Origin: SFFI01 sp964398655
GTDB taxonomy: Bacteria > Bacillota > Clostridia > Saccharofermentanales > DTU023
Length of the DNA: 64,000 nucleotides
Reading direction: 5' to 3'
NCBI GenBank assembly: GCA_964398655.1
Contig: CAYNNG010000007.1
Location: forward strand, 3,640-67,639
Shown here: positions 14,906-23,370 of the stretch, piece by piece
How the letters are laid out: each line of letters opens with the position of its first letter
Position numbering within the stretch: position 1 is the first letter of the stretch
Program-made: the position numbers and the translations under genes
Notes under the pieces: model-generated
Told to the model about the DNA's origin: nothing
The model's database searches: none
Seen by the model: only the letters and a program-made list of their open reading frames with translations

Positions 14906-16675
14906 ATGCGAGATTTTTACAGCAAATTTAAATGGTTTATTAAATATTATAAAAAGAACTATATTATTGGTCTTATTTGCCTGGCCATCACCTACTTTTT
15001 AGATATCCTTCCGCCCAAGATTTTGGGTACCACCACGGACGCGATCGTCGACGGCAGCATTACGTCGCCTGTTTTGACCCGCAATATCCTATTGATTGTG
15101 GGCATTGCCGTGACCTACTATCTAGCCTCATATATCTGGGGGCTCAAGATATTCCATGCCTCGGACGAAATTGACCGCCTAACCCGTATCCGCTTGTTCA
15201 AGCGGGTCTTGAAACAAGGTCCGGTCTTTTTTACCAAGTATTCTACGGGGGCCCTGATGGGTAAGGCCACCAACGATGTGGATGCTATTTCCGACCTGGC
15301 GAGCTATGGGACCATGGCATTGTTTGATGCCAGTATCTATCCCACCGTCCTGCTCATCGTCATGCTGTCCATCTCCTGGAGGATCACCCTCTTATCCCTG
15401 ATCCCCTACCCCTTCCTGGTCCTGTTCGCCAAAAAGATTGGACAGAAACTCTATATCTTCTATGACGAGGCCCAGAACGCCTTTGACCAGCTGAATGAGT
15501 CTGTCTTGGAGGGCGTTTCGGGTATCCGCTTAGTCCGGGCCTACAACCTGGAGCAACAGCAGATTAATAATTTTGAAGACAAGGCCAATGACCTCTTCCA
15601 CAAGAACATCCGAGCGGCACGCTTCTCACAGCTTTACCGGCCGATGACCACCCTCATCCCCACCCTGGCCTTTGTCTTAGCCATGGGTGCCGGGATCTTT
15701 GAAATCCGCGCCGGCCGCCTGACTACAGGCGACCTGTTCTCTTTCTCCTTCTACCTCAACATGCTGTCCTGGCCCATGATTGCCATCGGCGAATTTTTAA
15801 TTACCGCCCAGCAAGGCTCTTCGGCCATGGACCGGGTAGACGAAGTTCTGGATACCCCCTTGGATGTGGAAGATCCTGAGAACCCTCTGGATTACCCTGC
15901 AAAAACCGCCATCCAGGTAGACAAGCTGTCCTTTCAATACCCTCTGGCGGATAAGGACAATTATGCCTTGCAGGACATCAGCTTTGAACTCGGTCAAGGC
16001 CAAAGTCTGGGCCTGGTAGGGCCTGTAGGCTCTGGCAAAACTAGCCTCCTGCGCCAGTTCCTCCACTTCTACCCCCTCAAAGAGGGACAAATTTATGTGG
16101 ATGGGCGGGACCTGGCTTTGATTGACCGCAAGCAGCTTAAGACCCGGCTCTCCTACGTCCCCCAGCAGTCCTTCCTCTTTTCCCAAACCATTCGGGAAAA
16201 TATTCTTCTGGGTGCCAACGACGACGACCTAGCTACTGGCCAAGCCGAAGTACGCCTGAACGAGGTCCTGGATATTGCCGACCTCAACAAGGACTTAGAC
16301 CAGTTTATGGATGGCCTGGATACGGAAACGGGAGAAAAAGGCATCGCTCTATCGGGTGGGCAAAAGCAGAGAATCTCCATTGCCCGCGCTCTCATGAAGG
16401 ATGCGGAAATCCTCATTTTGGACGACTGCCTATCGGCGGTTGACGCATTGACTGAGGACCATATCCTCACCGGTTTGCGCCGAGACAGGGCAGGCAAGTC
16501 CACCCTGATCGCAGCCCACCGTTTATCCGCGGTAAAAGATTGCGACCTGATCTTAGTTCTAGACCAAGGACGGATTGTCGAACGCGGCAGCCATCAGGAA
16601 CTTTTGGCCGCTGGCCGCTGGTACGCCGAGCAATTTACCAAGCAGCAATTAGAGCAGGAAGAGCCTGTAGCCTAA
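14906..16675 (+). CDS. Heterodimeric ABC exporter half, degenerate-site subunit (second pair)
   Basis: 589 residues with the six-helix exporter membrane domain and a C-terminal nucleotide-binding domain. Walker A is GPVGSGKTS, signature ALSGGQKQR, Walker B ILILDDCLSAVD (Asp replaces the catalytic Glu), and the switch His is retained (IAAHRLSAV). These features match YheI/EfrA-like subunits that pair with a catalytic partner. The start ATG has AGGAG upstream. The next gene begins 34 nt downstream and supplies the complementary half. Compared with the first pair, this subunit is less degenerate, keeping a normal Walker A and the His. Confidence 0.92.
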   Translation: MRDFYSKFKWFIKYYKKNYIIGLICLAITYFLDILPPKILGTTTDAIVDGSITSPVLTRNILLIVGIAVTYYLASYIWGLKIFHASDEIDRLTRIRLFKRVLKQGPVFFTKYSTGALMGKATNDVDAISDLASYGTMALFDASIYPTVLLIVMLSISWRITLLSLIPYPFLVLFAKKIGQKLYIFYDEAQNAFDQLNESVLEGVSGIRLVRAYNLEQQQINNFEDKANDLFHKNIRAARFSQLYRPMTTLIPTLAFVLAMGAGIFEIRAGRLTTGDLFSFSFYLNMLSWPMIAIGEFLITAQQGSSAMDRVDEVLDTPLDVEDPENPLDYPAKTAIQVDKLSFQYPLADKDNYALQDISFELGQGQSLGLVGPVGSGKTSLLRQFLHFYPLKEGQIYVDGRDLALIDRKQLKTRLSYVPQQSFLFSQTIRENILLGANDDDLATGQAEVRLNEVLDIADLNKDLDQFMDGLDTETGEKGIALSGGQKQRISIARALMKDAEILILDDCLSAVDALTEDHILTGLRRDRAGKSTLIAAHRLSAVKDCDLILVLDQGRIVERGSHQELLAAGRWYAEQFTKQQLEQEEPVA

Positions 16676-16709
16676 CCTGCCCCGCTGCCTAATTTTTAAG
16701 GAAACGTAT

Positions 16710-18530
16710 ATGCATAGTGAAACTGAAAACCTTACTGCACCCAAATCTGCGGGCAGTGCTAAGGGCAAACGCAAAACTCGCAACCGCCGCCTGGCCTCGT
16801 ATGCCTGGCGGGCGCGTAAGTCCTTTATCCCAGCCCTGCTTTTAGACGCAGTGGATACGGGCCTCAACCTTTTAGCCCCCCTCTTGGTGGGGAAAATTTT
16901 AAATGAACAGGTTATCCGCCAAAGCCAGAATCTCTCTGGCGGGGCAGATGGCCTCAACTATTACTTGCAGCTTTTAGGCCTCTATCTCTTGGTAGTCGTA
17001 ATAGCGGCCGGCATTGGCTATGTGGGCCAATACCTCTTCCAATATTCCGCCAACCACATCGGCCGCCTGGTCCAGATGGATGTCTACCAGCACTTGCAAA
17101 AGCTCCCTCTATCCTTCTTTGACCGTACGGCGGCTGGTAAAGTGGTCTCTCGAGTCACCAATGATACTAAGGCTCTGAAAATGCTCTTTGCCCAGGTGGT
17201 CACCCGGCTCATCTCCGCAGGAGTCTTTTCCGTAGGCATCTTCATCAGCCTTTTCTTTGTAGACAAGACCCTTTTCCTGATGGCCCTGATACCCCTGCCG
17301 ATCCTCTACCTGGTCTTTAAGGACTTTAAACGCAAGTCCTCACATTACAGCACCCTAGCCCGCAAGGAAATTTCTGAGCTCAACAGCCAGCTCAATGAAA
17401 ATATTCAGGGCATGGAAATAATTCAAAGCCTGGGCCGCGAAGACCGCGTCCTCAACCAGTTTACCCAGCTGAACGACCAGCACTTTACGACCAATTATGA
17501 GTTTACCAAACTCTTTTCCTACTCCTCTTCCAACGTCGTAGGCATCCTCAACCGCCTCTCCATGGCGGCCATCTTGGCCTATTTTGGTTACGCCTCCCTC
17601 CATGGCAATACCGAACTGCCCCTGGGCAGCCTCTATGTTTTCATTGAATACATGCGGCGGCTCTTCCAGCAATTCGACACTGTCCTGCAAAGAATTGGCA
17701 GCCTGGAGCGGTCTTTAGGTGCAGCCGACCATATTTTCGAGCTGCTGGACCAGCCCCTGGTCACCTACCAGGAGGGCGAGCTTGCCCCTGTCCAAGGGCA
17801 TATCACCTTTAAGCAGGTCAACTTCTCCTACCTGGAAGGCGAGCCCGTGCTTAAAAACTTGAGCTTCGAAGTCAAGGCCGGGGAAAGCGCTGCCTTTGTC
17901 GGAGCCACAGGGTCCGGCAAGTCCACAATCATGAACCTGCTCGCCGGCTTTTACCCCTTGGATAACGGCCAGATCCTCATAGATGGAGAAAACCTGGACC
18001 AGCTCCCCCTGCTTGCTCTGCGCCGCCAGATGGCCATTGTCCTCCAGGATCCCTTCCTCTTCTCCGGCACAATTTATTCCAACATCAGCCTGGATAAGGA
18101 AAGCATCAGCCCAGCCCAAGCCGAAGCCGCCCTGCGCGAAGTAGGCGGATCCCCCCTCTTGGACCGCTTGGAGAAGGGCATCATGAGCCCCGTAAGCCGG
18201 CAGGGACAAGGCTTCTCCTCCGGCGAACGCCAGCTGATCTCCTTTGCCCGGGCCCTGGCCCAAGAACCCCGCATCCTCGTTTTGGATGAAGCCACCTCCA
18301 ACGTAGACTCTGCGACCGAAGGCATGATTCAAGAAGGTATCGAGCGCCTGCAAGAAGGCCGAACCACCCTCCTCATCGCCCACCGCCTCTCCACCATCCG
18401 CGACGCAGACACCATCTACGTCTTAGACAAGGGCGAACTCAAAGAATCCGGCAAACACGCCGAACTCATGGCCCTAGGCGGCATCTACGCAAAAATGTAC
18501 GAGGAACAGTCCAAGTCAATCGCAAGTTAA
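16710..18530 (+). CDS. Heterodimeric ABC exporter half, catalytic subunit (second pair)
   Basis: 606 residues: short basic N-terminal tail, exporter membrane domain, then nucleotide-binding domain with Walker A GATGSGKST, Q-loop VLQDPFLF, non-canonical signature FSSGERQ, Walker B ILVLDEATSNVD with the catalytic Glu, and switch His LIAHRLSTI. As in the first pair, the altered signature would face the partner's degenerate site. Together with the gene at 14906 it forms a second complete exporter within 12 kb. Substrate unknown. Its stop codon lies at the start of a short degenerate tandem repeat. Confidence 0.92.
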   Translation: MHSETENLTAPKSAGSAKGKRKTRNRRLASYAWRARKSFIPALLLDAVDTGLNLLAPLLVGKILNEQVIRQSQNLSGGADGLNYYLQLLGLYLLVVVIAAGIGYVGQYLFQYSANHIGRLVQMDVYQHLQKLPLSFFDRTAAGKVVSRVTNDTKALKMLFAQVVTRLISAGVFSVGIFISLFFVDKTLFLMALIPLPILYLVFKDFKRKSSHYSTLARKEISELNSQLNENIQGMEIIQSLGREDRVLNQFTQLNDQHFTTNYEFTKLFSYSSSNVVGILNRLSMAAILAYFGYASLHGNTELPLGSLYVFIEYMRRLFQQFDTVLQRIGSLERSLGAADHIFELLDQPLVTYQEGELAPVQGHITFKQVNFSYLEGEPVLKNLSFEVKAGESAAFVGATGSGKSTIMNLLAGFYPLDNGQILIDGENLDQLPLLALRRQMAIVLQDPFLFSGTIYSNISLDKESISPAQAEAALREVGGSPLLDRLEKGIMSPVSRQGQGFSSGERQLISFARALAQEPRILVLDEATSNVDSATEGMIQEGIERLQEGRTTLLIAHRLSTIRDADTIYVLDKGELKESGKHAELMALGGIYAKMYEEQSKSIAS

Positions 18531-18566
18531 GGTCAGTCGCGATATAAGGTCAATAGCGAGTTATGG
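18525..18566 (+). repeat. Degenerate short tandem repeat at the exporter stop codon
   Basis: Roughly 17-20-bp units built around AAGGTCA, TAAGGTCA and TATGGTC begin at the TAA stop of the exporter gene. The unit resembles the repeat between the patatin and rho genes (TGACTAGGTCAGCGAGC). Copies are imperfect, so the boundaries are approximate. Confidence 0.45.
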
Positions 18567-18644
18567 TCCTTTTCGCTGATCTGCCCACACTTTCTCGGTC
18601 CACACAATCCTCTGAAATCCCTTCGCTTCCGGACAAGGAGAAAG

Positions 18645-18685
18645 CAAGCCTCAAAAAGTAGCTTTTTGAGGCTTGTTAATTTTTT
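18645..18685 (+). terminator. Strong intrinsic terminator after the exporter operon
   Basis: A 14-bp perfect stem (CAAGCCTCAAAAAG with its complement), 3-nt loop TAG, then TTAATTTTTT. It closes the long plus-strand block of exporter and SCIFF genes. Confidence 0.93.
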
Positions 18686-18766
18686 AGGCCGAGACCGCTG
18701 AGCAGTCAATTGTGCATTTAAAAGCACGCAGTCTGCCTCTGGCGTTATAATTGCTAGGAGAATCAA

Positions 18767-18793
18767 GTGAAAAATCAACTAAAACTTAACTAA
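18767..18793 (+). other. Possible 8-codon leader ORF ahead of the patatin gene
   Basis: GTG 18767 lies just after AGGAGA and opens a reading frame of eight codons ending in TAA, 4 nt before the patatin ATG, which has no ribosome site of its own. It may act by translational coupling, or the pattern may be chance. Confidence 0.3.
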
Positions 18794-18797
18794 AGAT

Positions 18798-20102
18798 ATG
18801 GATAAAGGCATGGACAGAGATATGATCAAAGATATGGACAAAGATATGAGCAATCTTACCAGTAATGACCACGAGACGGAGCCAAGACCCAAGATTACCG
18901 GAGCTATGAAGAAAGCTTCGCCCAAAGCTTTAAGCGCTAATCCAACCTCAAACTCCAGCGCCAACCCTAGCCCGAAGGTAATAAAATCCAGCTCGCCTTT
19001 GGATCTGGGGCGGGAGCTCATGCAGAAGCTGCCGGACCTGGCTGCAAATTTGGCTGAGGCGACTAAGGATGGTTTAGCGGAAGCTAAGGATACCCTCTTA
19101 GACACTAAGGATGCCTTAATTGAGGCCAAGGGAAGGATTAAGGATTCGCTTTCTGATAAGGAGCTGGCGGGGGTGGAGATTACCGACTCGCTCCAGGTCA
19201 GCAAGACCTATTGCCAAAGCCACGAAATTAGTCCCAAAGGTTCTTGCCTAGTTATCCAGGGCGGTTCTTTGCGGGGTGTGCATAGCCTGGGTGTGCTGAA
19301 TGCTCTGGACCAGGCGGGCCTGCATTTTGACTGTGTCATGGGAGTTTCGGCTGGTTCGCTTAACGGTTTGGCCTACTTATCGGGTCAGCTGGAACGAGCC
19401 CGTCGACTCATGGTAGACCTGATTGAAGACCGAGAATATATCGGCAACCTAGAAAATCTGGTTAAGGATAAATCTTGGATCAATTTTGACTTTATGTTCG
19501 CGGGGGCCCCGGATAAGTTGGAGCCTTTTGACTTAGAGGCCTTTATGGCCAATCCTGCAGAGTTTGTCTGCAATGCCACGGATTTAGAAACCGGTGAAGC
19601 TGTCCGCTTTAGCAAGAGTGACTGCCAAGATATACAGCAAGCAGCCGTGGCCTCCTCTACCCTGCCCCTGGTTTCCACACCCACGAAGATTGGTGACCGT
19701 TATTACATGGACGGGGGCGTGGCAGAACCTATCCTCTACACTAAGGCCATGGAGGATGGCTACCAGAAAATCGTGGTAATCCTTACCCGGCCGGAAGGCT
19801 TCCGCAAGGGAGATTTTACCCTCAGCATGCAGAAGGCTGTGACCACGGTCTACCGCAAATACCCGCGTTTTGCTAAAACTCTATTACAGCAGGAGATGCG
19901 CTATAACGAGTTTATTGAAGAGCTAGAAAAGCTGGCCAAGGCCCACCCCGAGCGCTTCTTCCTCATCTATCCCCAGGCAAAGGTGGAAGTTAATATGGTG
20001 AACCGGTCCAGCGAGCTGATGCAGAAGTACCTTGAGCAAGGCCAACGGGAGGCAGAAGCGATGATGCCAGCCCTGAAGGCCTTCCTCGGACTATGTGACT
20101 AG
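18798..20102 (+). CDS. Patatin-like phospholipase
   Basis: 434 residues. The patatin domain starts near residue 145 with the oxyanion-loop segment GGSLRGVHSLG. The Ser-Asp dyad is present: nucleophile Ser184 in GVSAGS and Asp305 in DGG. It should hydrolyse acyl lipids in the cytoplasm or at the membrane face. Residues 1-130 are an unusual charged extension, starting with repeated MD/KD pairs (MDKGMDRDMIKDMDKDM) and continuing with amphipathic helix-like segments (AEATKDGLAEAKDTLLDTKD), with no signal peptide. The true start could be any of several in-frame ATGs in the first 20 codons. The gene converges on rho, and its stop codon lies in the first copy of a tandem repeat. Confidence 0.87.
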   Translation: MDKGMDRDMIKDMDKDMSNLTSNDHETEPRPKITGAMKKASPKALSANPTSNSSANPSPKVIKSSSPLDLGRELMQKLPDLAANLAEATKDGLAEAKDTLLDTKDALIEAKGRIKDSLSDKELAGVEITDSLQVSKTYCQSHEISPKGSCLVIQGGSLRGVHSLGVLNALDQAGLHFDCVMGVSAGSLNGLAYLSGQLERARRLMVDLIEDREYIGNLENLVKDKSWINFDFMFAGAPDKLEPFDLEAFMANPAEFVCNATDLETGEAVRFSKSDCQDIQQAAVASSTLPLVSTPTKIGDRYYMDGGVAEPILYTKAMEDGYQKIVVILTRPEGFRKGDFTLSMQKAVTTVYRKYPRFAKTLLQQEMRYNEFIEELEKLAKAHPERFFLIYPQAKVEVNMVNRSSELMQKYLEQGQREAEAMMPALKAFLGLCD

Positions 20103-20223
20103 CTCAACGAACTTTATGACTAGCTCAGCAAGTTTTGTGACTAAATCAGCGAACTTTGGTGACTAGCTCAGCGAGCTTTATGACTAGGTCAGAGAGCTTT
20201 ATGACTAGGTCAGCGAGCTTTGG
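20096..20223. repeat. Six-copy 21-22-bp tandem repeat between convergent patatin and rho genes
   Basis: Six consecutive units, each starting TGACTA and ending in CTTTA or CTTTGG, consensus near TGACTAGSTCAGCGAGCTTT, at 20096, 20117, 20138, 20160, 20181 and 20202. Copy 1 provides the patatin stop (GAC TAG) on the plus strand; copy 6 provides the rho stop (ACC TAG) on the minus strand, and also encodes the last residues of Rho (SSLT). Units differ by a few substitutions, so the array is not very recent. There are no spacers, so it is not a CRISPR array. Confidence 0.92.
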
Positions 20224-22112
20224 CTGCTGGGGGACTTGCCGTTCGAAAGCCCTGTCCTCAGATCACCAAAGAGCTGCTGGTCATTAATCGAGACATTAAT
20301 TGAAGAGACAAACTGCTCGTTGTTCTTGGTCTTGAGCATGAGGCTGATAATGCTTTCGGTGACGGTATTGGTTTCCAGATGACTGAAGGCCTTGCGGATA
20401 CCCCAAACGGCATCCAGCTCTTGAGGTGAAAGCAGGAGGTCTTCGCGGCGGGTACCAGACCGGATCAGGTCAATGGCGGGGAAGATACGTTTTTCCGCTA
20501 ATTTGCGGTCCAGATAGACTTCCATGTTGCCAGTACCCTTGAACTCCTCAAAGATAACCTCGTCCATGCGGGACCCGGTTTCTACCAGGGCAGTAGCAAT
20601 AATGGTTAAGGAGCCCGCGTTTTCAATATTCCGGGCCGCGCCAAAGAAGCGCTTAGGTCCATACAGGGCGCCGGGGTCCAAACCGCCGGAAAGGGTTCGG
20701 CCGGTAGGATTAATGGTCAAGTTATAAGCCCGGCTCATACGGGTGATAGAGTCCAAGAGGATGACGACATCTTCACCCAATTCTACTAGGCGTTTGGCCC
20801 GTTCTAAGACCAATTCCGTAATTTTCACATGGTTTTCGGGGCTCTTATCGAAGGTGGAATATACGACTTCACCCTTGATGGACCGCTGCATGTCCGTAAC
20901 TTCCTCCGGGCGCTCGTCAATCAAGAGCACAAAGAGTTTGGTCTTAGGACTATTTTGGGTAATGGCGTTGGCGATCTTCTTGAGGAGGACCGTTTTACCG
21001 GCCTTAGGTGGAGATACAATCATGCCGCGCTGGCCCTTGCCGATGGGTGAAACCAGGTCGATAATCCGGCAGGAAATCTCCGAGCGGCCTGTTTCTAAAA
21101 CATAGCGCTCATCTGGGTAGATGGGCGTCAGGCGCTCAAAGTGCGGACGGTTAATCATCTGGTCGGGCGGCAGACCGTTAACTTCGGTGAGGTAGTAGAG
21201 GGCGGGATAGCGGTCATTGTCCCGCTGCTGGCGGCAGGGACCGGAGACGTGGTCACCGTTCCTCAGCTTAAAGCGGCGGATATATTGCGGGGGCAGGTAG
21301 AGATCGTTGGGGCCCTGAATATAATTTTCAATCCGGATAAAGCCGTAACCGTCCGGCATAATTTCCAGAATACCGGAATATATTTCCCGCTCACTCTTGT
21401 CCTTGCTGGGCTGGTCGTCTTGATAGGCTTCATCAGCAGGCTGGTGCTCACGCAGGGGGGCCTGGTCTAAATCAGCGATGTCCAGGCCATTGTCTTGGTC
21501 TTTTCGTTTGGCGCCGGCCTTGCCTTCGTTATACTTTTTATTGCCAGACCAAGAGCCATTTTTGCCATTCTTATTGGCCTTGCCCTCTTCATTGCGGTTC
21601 TTATCCCACTTGCTGCCAGGCTTGCCCGTACGTTCATCTCTATTATCAGAAGTATTTTTATTATAGCGGTTGGCTTTATAACTCTTAGTTCGGCCGCCTT
21701 CATGGTGACTGCCTGGCCTGCCATGGCTGGGATTTTTTTCCTCCTCGGCCAAGGAGCCTGGTTCACTGGTCTCTGCGGCCTCCGGGTTCAGGTCGCCTTT
21801 TTCCGCTTCGGAGCTAGCGGACTCCCTGTCGGGGGCCTGTTCTTCCGCCTCATCTAGAGGCTCGGGCTTAGATGTCTTTTTAGCTTTTCTGCCCGGGGAT
21901 TTTGGGGAGCTGGGCGATTTGGGGGCCTCAGAAGCCGGATTAAAATCTTCTGTAATATTGTCTGCCAGATGATTTTGCTTATCTGCCTCTTCTAGGAAAG
22001 CTAGCAGTTCAGCCTTAGACATCTTCTGAGAAACAGTAGTTTTTAACAAGCCTGAAATGCGCGCGATCGCAACTAAATCGGCCTTGGTTTTGCCCGCAAA
22101 TTTTGACGCCAT
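20205..22112 (-). CDS. rho: Transcription termination factor Rho with long disordered insert
   Basis: 635 residues against about 420 in E. coli. Residues 1-45 form the Rho N-terminal helical domain (KTKADLVAIARISGL). A disordered insert of about 190 residues follows, acidic first, then rich in Asn, Gly, Lys and Arg (NKNGKNGSWSGNKKYNEGK). Next come the cold-shock RNA-binding domain (LEIMPDGYGFIR) and the RecA-like ATPase: Walker A SPPKAGKT near residue 367, Walker B VVILLDSITRMSRAYN, and the Q/R-loop region GGLDPGALYGPKRFFGAARN. It is an RNA-stimulated hexameric helicase that ends transcription. Start ATG 22112 has GAGGAG upstream. The last residues and stop codon come from a tandem repeat copy. 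Confidence 0.97.
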   Translation of the reverse strand: MASKFAGKTKADLVAIARISGLLKTTVSQKMSKAELLAFLEEADKQNHLADNITEDFNPASEAPKSPSSPKSPGRKAKKTSKPEPLDEAEEQAPDRESASSEAEKGDLNPEAAETSEPGSLAEEEKNPSHGRPGSHHEGGRTKSYKANRYNKNTSDNRDERTGKPGSKWDKNRNEEGKANKNGKNGSWSGNKKYNEGKAGAKRKDQDNGLDIADLDQAPLREHQPADEAYQDDQPSKDKSEREIYSGILEIMPDGYGFIRIENYIQGPNDLYLPPQYIRRFKLRNGDHVSGPCRQQRDNDRYPALYYLTEVNGLPPDQMINRPHFERLTPIYPDERYVLETGRSEISCRIIDLVSPIGKGQRGMIVSPPKAGKTVLLKKIANAITQNSPKTKLFVLLIDERPEEVTDMQRSIKGEVVYSTFDKSPENHVKITELVLERAKRLVELGEDVVILLDSITRMSRAYNLTINPTGRTLSGGLDPGALYGPKRFFGAARNIENAGSLTIIATALVETGSRMDEVIFEEFKGTGNMEVYLDRKLAEKRIFPAIDLIRSGTRREDLLLSPQELDAVWGIRKAFSHLETNTVTESIISLMLKTKNNEQFVSSINVSINDQQLFGDLRTGLSNGKSPSSQSSLT

Positions 22113-22254
22113 GCAGTAATTCTCCTCAACAATTGTTTAGTAAGCAGGGAATCTCCATATCAAGGGATATAAAAGAATAAGATAATACCTGAGCATTATA
22201 TAGGGAAAAAAATTAAGATGTCAATTACTTAGCTAAAATGTTTTAAAAATGGGT

Positions 22255-22286
22255 AAAAATAGGGCTGACCGGCGTGCGGTCAGCCC
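22255..22286 (-). terminator. Intrinsic terminator of cutC
   Basis: Perfect 9-bp stem GGGCTGACC/GGTCAGCCC with a 7-nt loop; read on the minus strand it is followed by TATTTTT. It lies 23 nt beyond the cutC stop codon. Confidence 0.9.
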
Positions 22287-22308
22287 TTGATCTTATTAAG
22301 TTACCTAC

Positions 22309-23052
22309 TTAAGCATCAATAATCTGCCGTAAGGCGTGGATCTTTTCGCGGTCAGCCATTTCAAACTGATTCTCCGGCGGGTACAGCGCGCCGCCAAAGA
22401 AAATAGACTGGTTTTGGTTAGTGGAGGGATCCTGGCGGACCTGGTTGAGGGCGATGTGGATCTGCTTGGTCCCCGTCTCCCCGATGACATCCTGGACGTT
22501 TTGCAGGGTTATACCGGCACCGGGCAGAATTTCCAGACGGTCGCCGGCATAGGCAATCATCTCAGCCACAGTCTTGCTGCCGTCTCGCACGGAGGGACAT
22601 TGGCCGGAGGTGAGAATACGGTCAATACCCAGGTCTACCAACTGATCCATGCTGGCCCGCCAGTCCGGCACGACATCAAAAGCCCGGTGGAAAACAGCTG
22701 TGTGGTTGCCAATCCGGTCACGCATAATTTTGCAGCGCTCTAGGTCAACCTGACCGTCTGGGGTAAGAATGCCGAAGACGATGCCATCCACGCCAGCTTC
22801 CAGCAAGGCGTCTACGTCATAGAGCATGGTTTGGAATTCCGCGTCGGTGTAGCAAAAGCCGCCAGACCGGGGCCGTACCATGGCCATAATGGGCAGGCCT
22901 GTTTGGCGGGCGACCTTGACTTCGCCAATACTGGGAGTGATCCCGCCTAAGAACATGGAGGAGTTGAGCTCCACTCGGTCAGCGCCTGCAGCCTTGGCGG
23001 CCAGGACATCGTCTGCGGACCCGCAGCAAATTTCGAGAAGAATGTGAGACAT
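22309..23052 (-). CDS. cutC: CutC-family protein
   Basis: 247 residues forming a TIM barrel typical of CutC: N-terminus LLEICCGSADDVLAAKAAGA, then RVELNSSMFLGGITPS, MVRPRSGGFCYTDAE, HRAFDVVPDW, ILTSGQCPSVRDG and ILPGAGI. CutC was named for copper tolerance, but its enzymatic activity is not established, so the copper role is a family label only. The gene stands alone on the minus strand with its own terminator; its start region is divergent from the ROK regulator 318 nt away. Confidence 0.93.
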   Translation of the reverse strand: MSHILLEICCGSADDVLAAKAAGADRVELNSSMFLGGITPSIGEVKVARQTGLPIMAMVRPRSGGFCYTDAEFQTMLYDVDALLEAGVDGIVFGILTPDGQVDLERCKIMRDRIGNHTAVFHRAFDVVPDWRASMDQLVDLGIDRILTSGQCPSVRDGSKTVAEMIAYAGDRLEILPGAGITLQNVQDVIGETGTKQIHIALNQVRQDPSTNQNQSIFFGGALYPPENQFEMADREKIHALRQIIDA

Positions 23053-23370
23053 GTTTATTTCCTTTCTGTTTTTCTTCTTGCATATTTTACAAGATCTTTA
23101 ATTTATATGGTGTTTTTTTCCGCTTAAAGTCGTGTTCTTTACCACATTGCTCTGCACTTTAAAGCATTTTAATAATTCTATCAGCAAACTATCTTAAAGC
23201 AAATTTATAATCCCTTCACATACATATCCGTGTACTTCCGCTTAAATATAGCATGTTGTTCAAAAATTTGCTTAACAGAAGAAAATTTCTATGCTACACT
23301 TTAGCTCGACACAGATTTTCTTGAGGGAGACGGAAACACTATTACTATTCAAGATCAGACAAACTACTCT
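23053..23370. promoter_or_regulatory. Divergent intergenic region cutC/ROK with a candidate ROK promoter
   Basis: This 318-nt AT-rich region holds no ORF I can support. On the plus strand TTGCTT at 23268-23273 and TATGCT at 23290-23295 with a 16-nt spacer form a plausible sigma-A promoter for the ROK operon. No clear operator symmetry was found. Confidence 0.45.

Noticed and set aside
20096..20223. CRISPR array
   Set aside because: Units are contiguous with no unique spacers, too short, and there are no cas genes.
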